DNA from: Sphingomonas bisphenolicum
GTDB lineage: Bacteria > Pseudomonadota > Alphaproteobacteria > Sphingomonadales > Sphingomonadaceae
Direction of reading: 5' to 3'
Assembly (NCBI RefSeq): GCF_024349785.1
Contig: NZ_AP018817.1
Coordinates: forward strand, 62,001-126,000
Length of the DNA stretch: 64,000 bases
Numbering within the stretch: position 1 is the first letter of the stretch; every line of letters begins with the position of its first letter. The notes below the pieces were generated by a model. That model was given only the letters and a program-made list of their open reading frames with translations, was not told the DNA's origin and searched no databases. Positions 63,442-64,000 of the stretch are shown here, in pieces. The position numbers and the translations under genes are program-made.

Positions 63442-64000
63442 CAGCGGGCCACCGACAGGCGATAGACCATTTCATGATGGTAGGGCTTGCCGGGATCGAC
63501 GCGGGCCGAAATGAAGTTCGGCTTGTTGGGCGCGTCAGGGAATTTCTGCGGCTCCAGCGCGATGCCGTCGCCCATGCGATAGACATGGCTGCCCTTGCCG
63601 ATGAAGGTGCCGTCGAGGAAATTGCCGGTATAGAATTGCACGCCCGGTTCGGTCGTCAGCACTTCCAGCACGCGGCCCGACACCGGATCTTCCAGCCGCG
63701 CGGCCAGTTCCGGCGTCCTGGTCGCGCCCTTGTCCAGCGCCCAATTATGGTCATAGCCACGGCCGGCGATGACCTGCGCATCGCGGCCATCGCGCAGCCC
63801 GTCCGCCACGCGGCGAGCGCTGCGGAAATCGAACACGCCGCCCTCGACCGGCTTCAGCTCGCCGGTGGGGATGAGGTTCGCGTCGACCGGCGTATAGGCC
63901 TTGGCCGGGATCGTCAGCATATGGCCCATCGCGCCGTCAGGCGAGCCTTCGCCCTGCAAATTGAAAATGGCGTGGTTGGTCATGTTGACGATGGTCGGCT
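63441..64000 (-). CDS. galM: Aldose 1-epimerase (N-terminal part cut by window)
   Basis: The gene enters from the right edge; 186 residues of its C-terminal part are visible. Landmarks of GalM: VNMTNHAIFNLQGEGS (substrate His), GRGYDHNWALDKG, FYTGNFLDGT and the catalytic-Glu phrase GIALEPQKFPDAPN. It interconverts alpha and beta anomers of sugars. Coupled to the lactonase gene downstream on the minus strand. The start, and any export signal, lie outside the window. Confidence 0.93.
   Translation of the reverse strand, partial: PTIVNMTNHAIFNLQGEGSPDGAMGHMLTIPAKAYTPVDANLIPTGELKPVEGGVFDFRSARRVADGLRDGRDAQVIAGRGYDHNWALDKGATRTPELAARLEDPVSGRVLEVLTTEPGVQFYTGNFLDGTFIGKGSHVYRMGDGIALEPQKFPDAPNKPNFISARVDPGKPYHHEMVYRLSVAR

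Overview
The window is about 65% GC, tightly packed, and reads as the chromosome of an alphaproteobacterium, most likely a sphingomonad (Sphingomonadaceae, possibly Sphingobium). The grounds are the gene content (purM-purN beside a DUF2066-like gene, EgtB/EgtD ergothioneine genes, HWE kinase, DUF1176, HIG1-like two-helix protein), GC-biased codon use, and several intergenic palindromic repeat families of a kind common in sphingomonads. The family call is from memory of gene neighbourhoods, not from a search. No rRNA or CRISPR array is present. Two tRNA genes (Lys-CTT, Tyr-GTA) sit at 27.9-28.1 kb.

Layout. 1-14.6 kb: a cut-off DUF2066-like gene, purM-purN (PurN fused to a YjbR-like domain), an orphan ABC ATPase, nadB, an alpha/beta hydrolase, a class A beta-lactamase-like lipoprotein, a predicted outer-membrane barrel, a GT4 glycosyltransferase, an ECF sigma/anti-sigma pair, polA, and a small gene broken by an in-frame stop. 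15-22.7 kb: zinc-ribbon protein, Bax-inhibitor-1 protein, cysS, a secreted TPR-CHAT protein broken by a one-base slip in a C tract, and an ABC-F ATPase. 23.0-25.0 kb: a lower-GC patch with two divergent genes of unknown function, the best candidate here for acquired, undescribed biology. 25-36.2 kb: GH3 glycosidase, SugE/Gdx exporter, tRNAs, rlmB, lipoprotein, ferredoxin, AlkA-type glycosylase, receiver protein and HWE kinase (convergent and overlapping), murA, Crp-like regulator, a mini CXXCH protein and an HNH nuclease. 36.2-42.6 kb: gluQ, HIG1-like protein, cobalamin adenosyltransferase, GGDEF protein, egtB-egtD, and an IS5-type insertion sequence.

42.6-64 kb: glycine-rich double cold-shock protein, rnd-lptC-lptA, HAD phosphatase, DUF1176 protein, NupC-type transporter, a Tat-exported intradiol dioxygenase-like lipoprotein, an OmpR/histidine kinase pair, a run of unknown small regulators and membrane proteins, typA with a tandemly repeated tail, serine carboxypeptidase, DUF899 protein, a TelA/XpaC-like pair with small membrane proteins, and a sugar operon (galM, SMP-30 lactonase) cut by the right edge.

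Most genes are housekeeping. Likely transcription units from overlaps: purM-purN; sigma/anti-sigma/(polA); murA-HWE kinase; HNH-CXXCH; egtB-egtD; rnd-lptC-lptA; OmpR-kinase; membrane protein-winged helix; TelA-XpaC-small membrane protein; galM-lactonase. Start codons were moved inward from the longest open frame wherever a ribosome site, signal peptide or family length argued for it.
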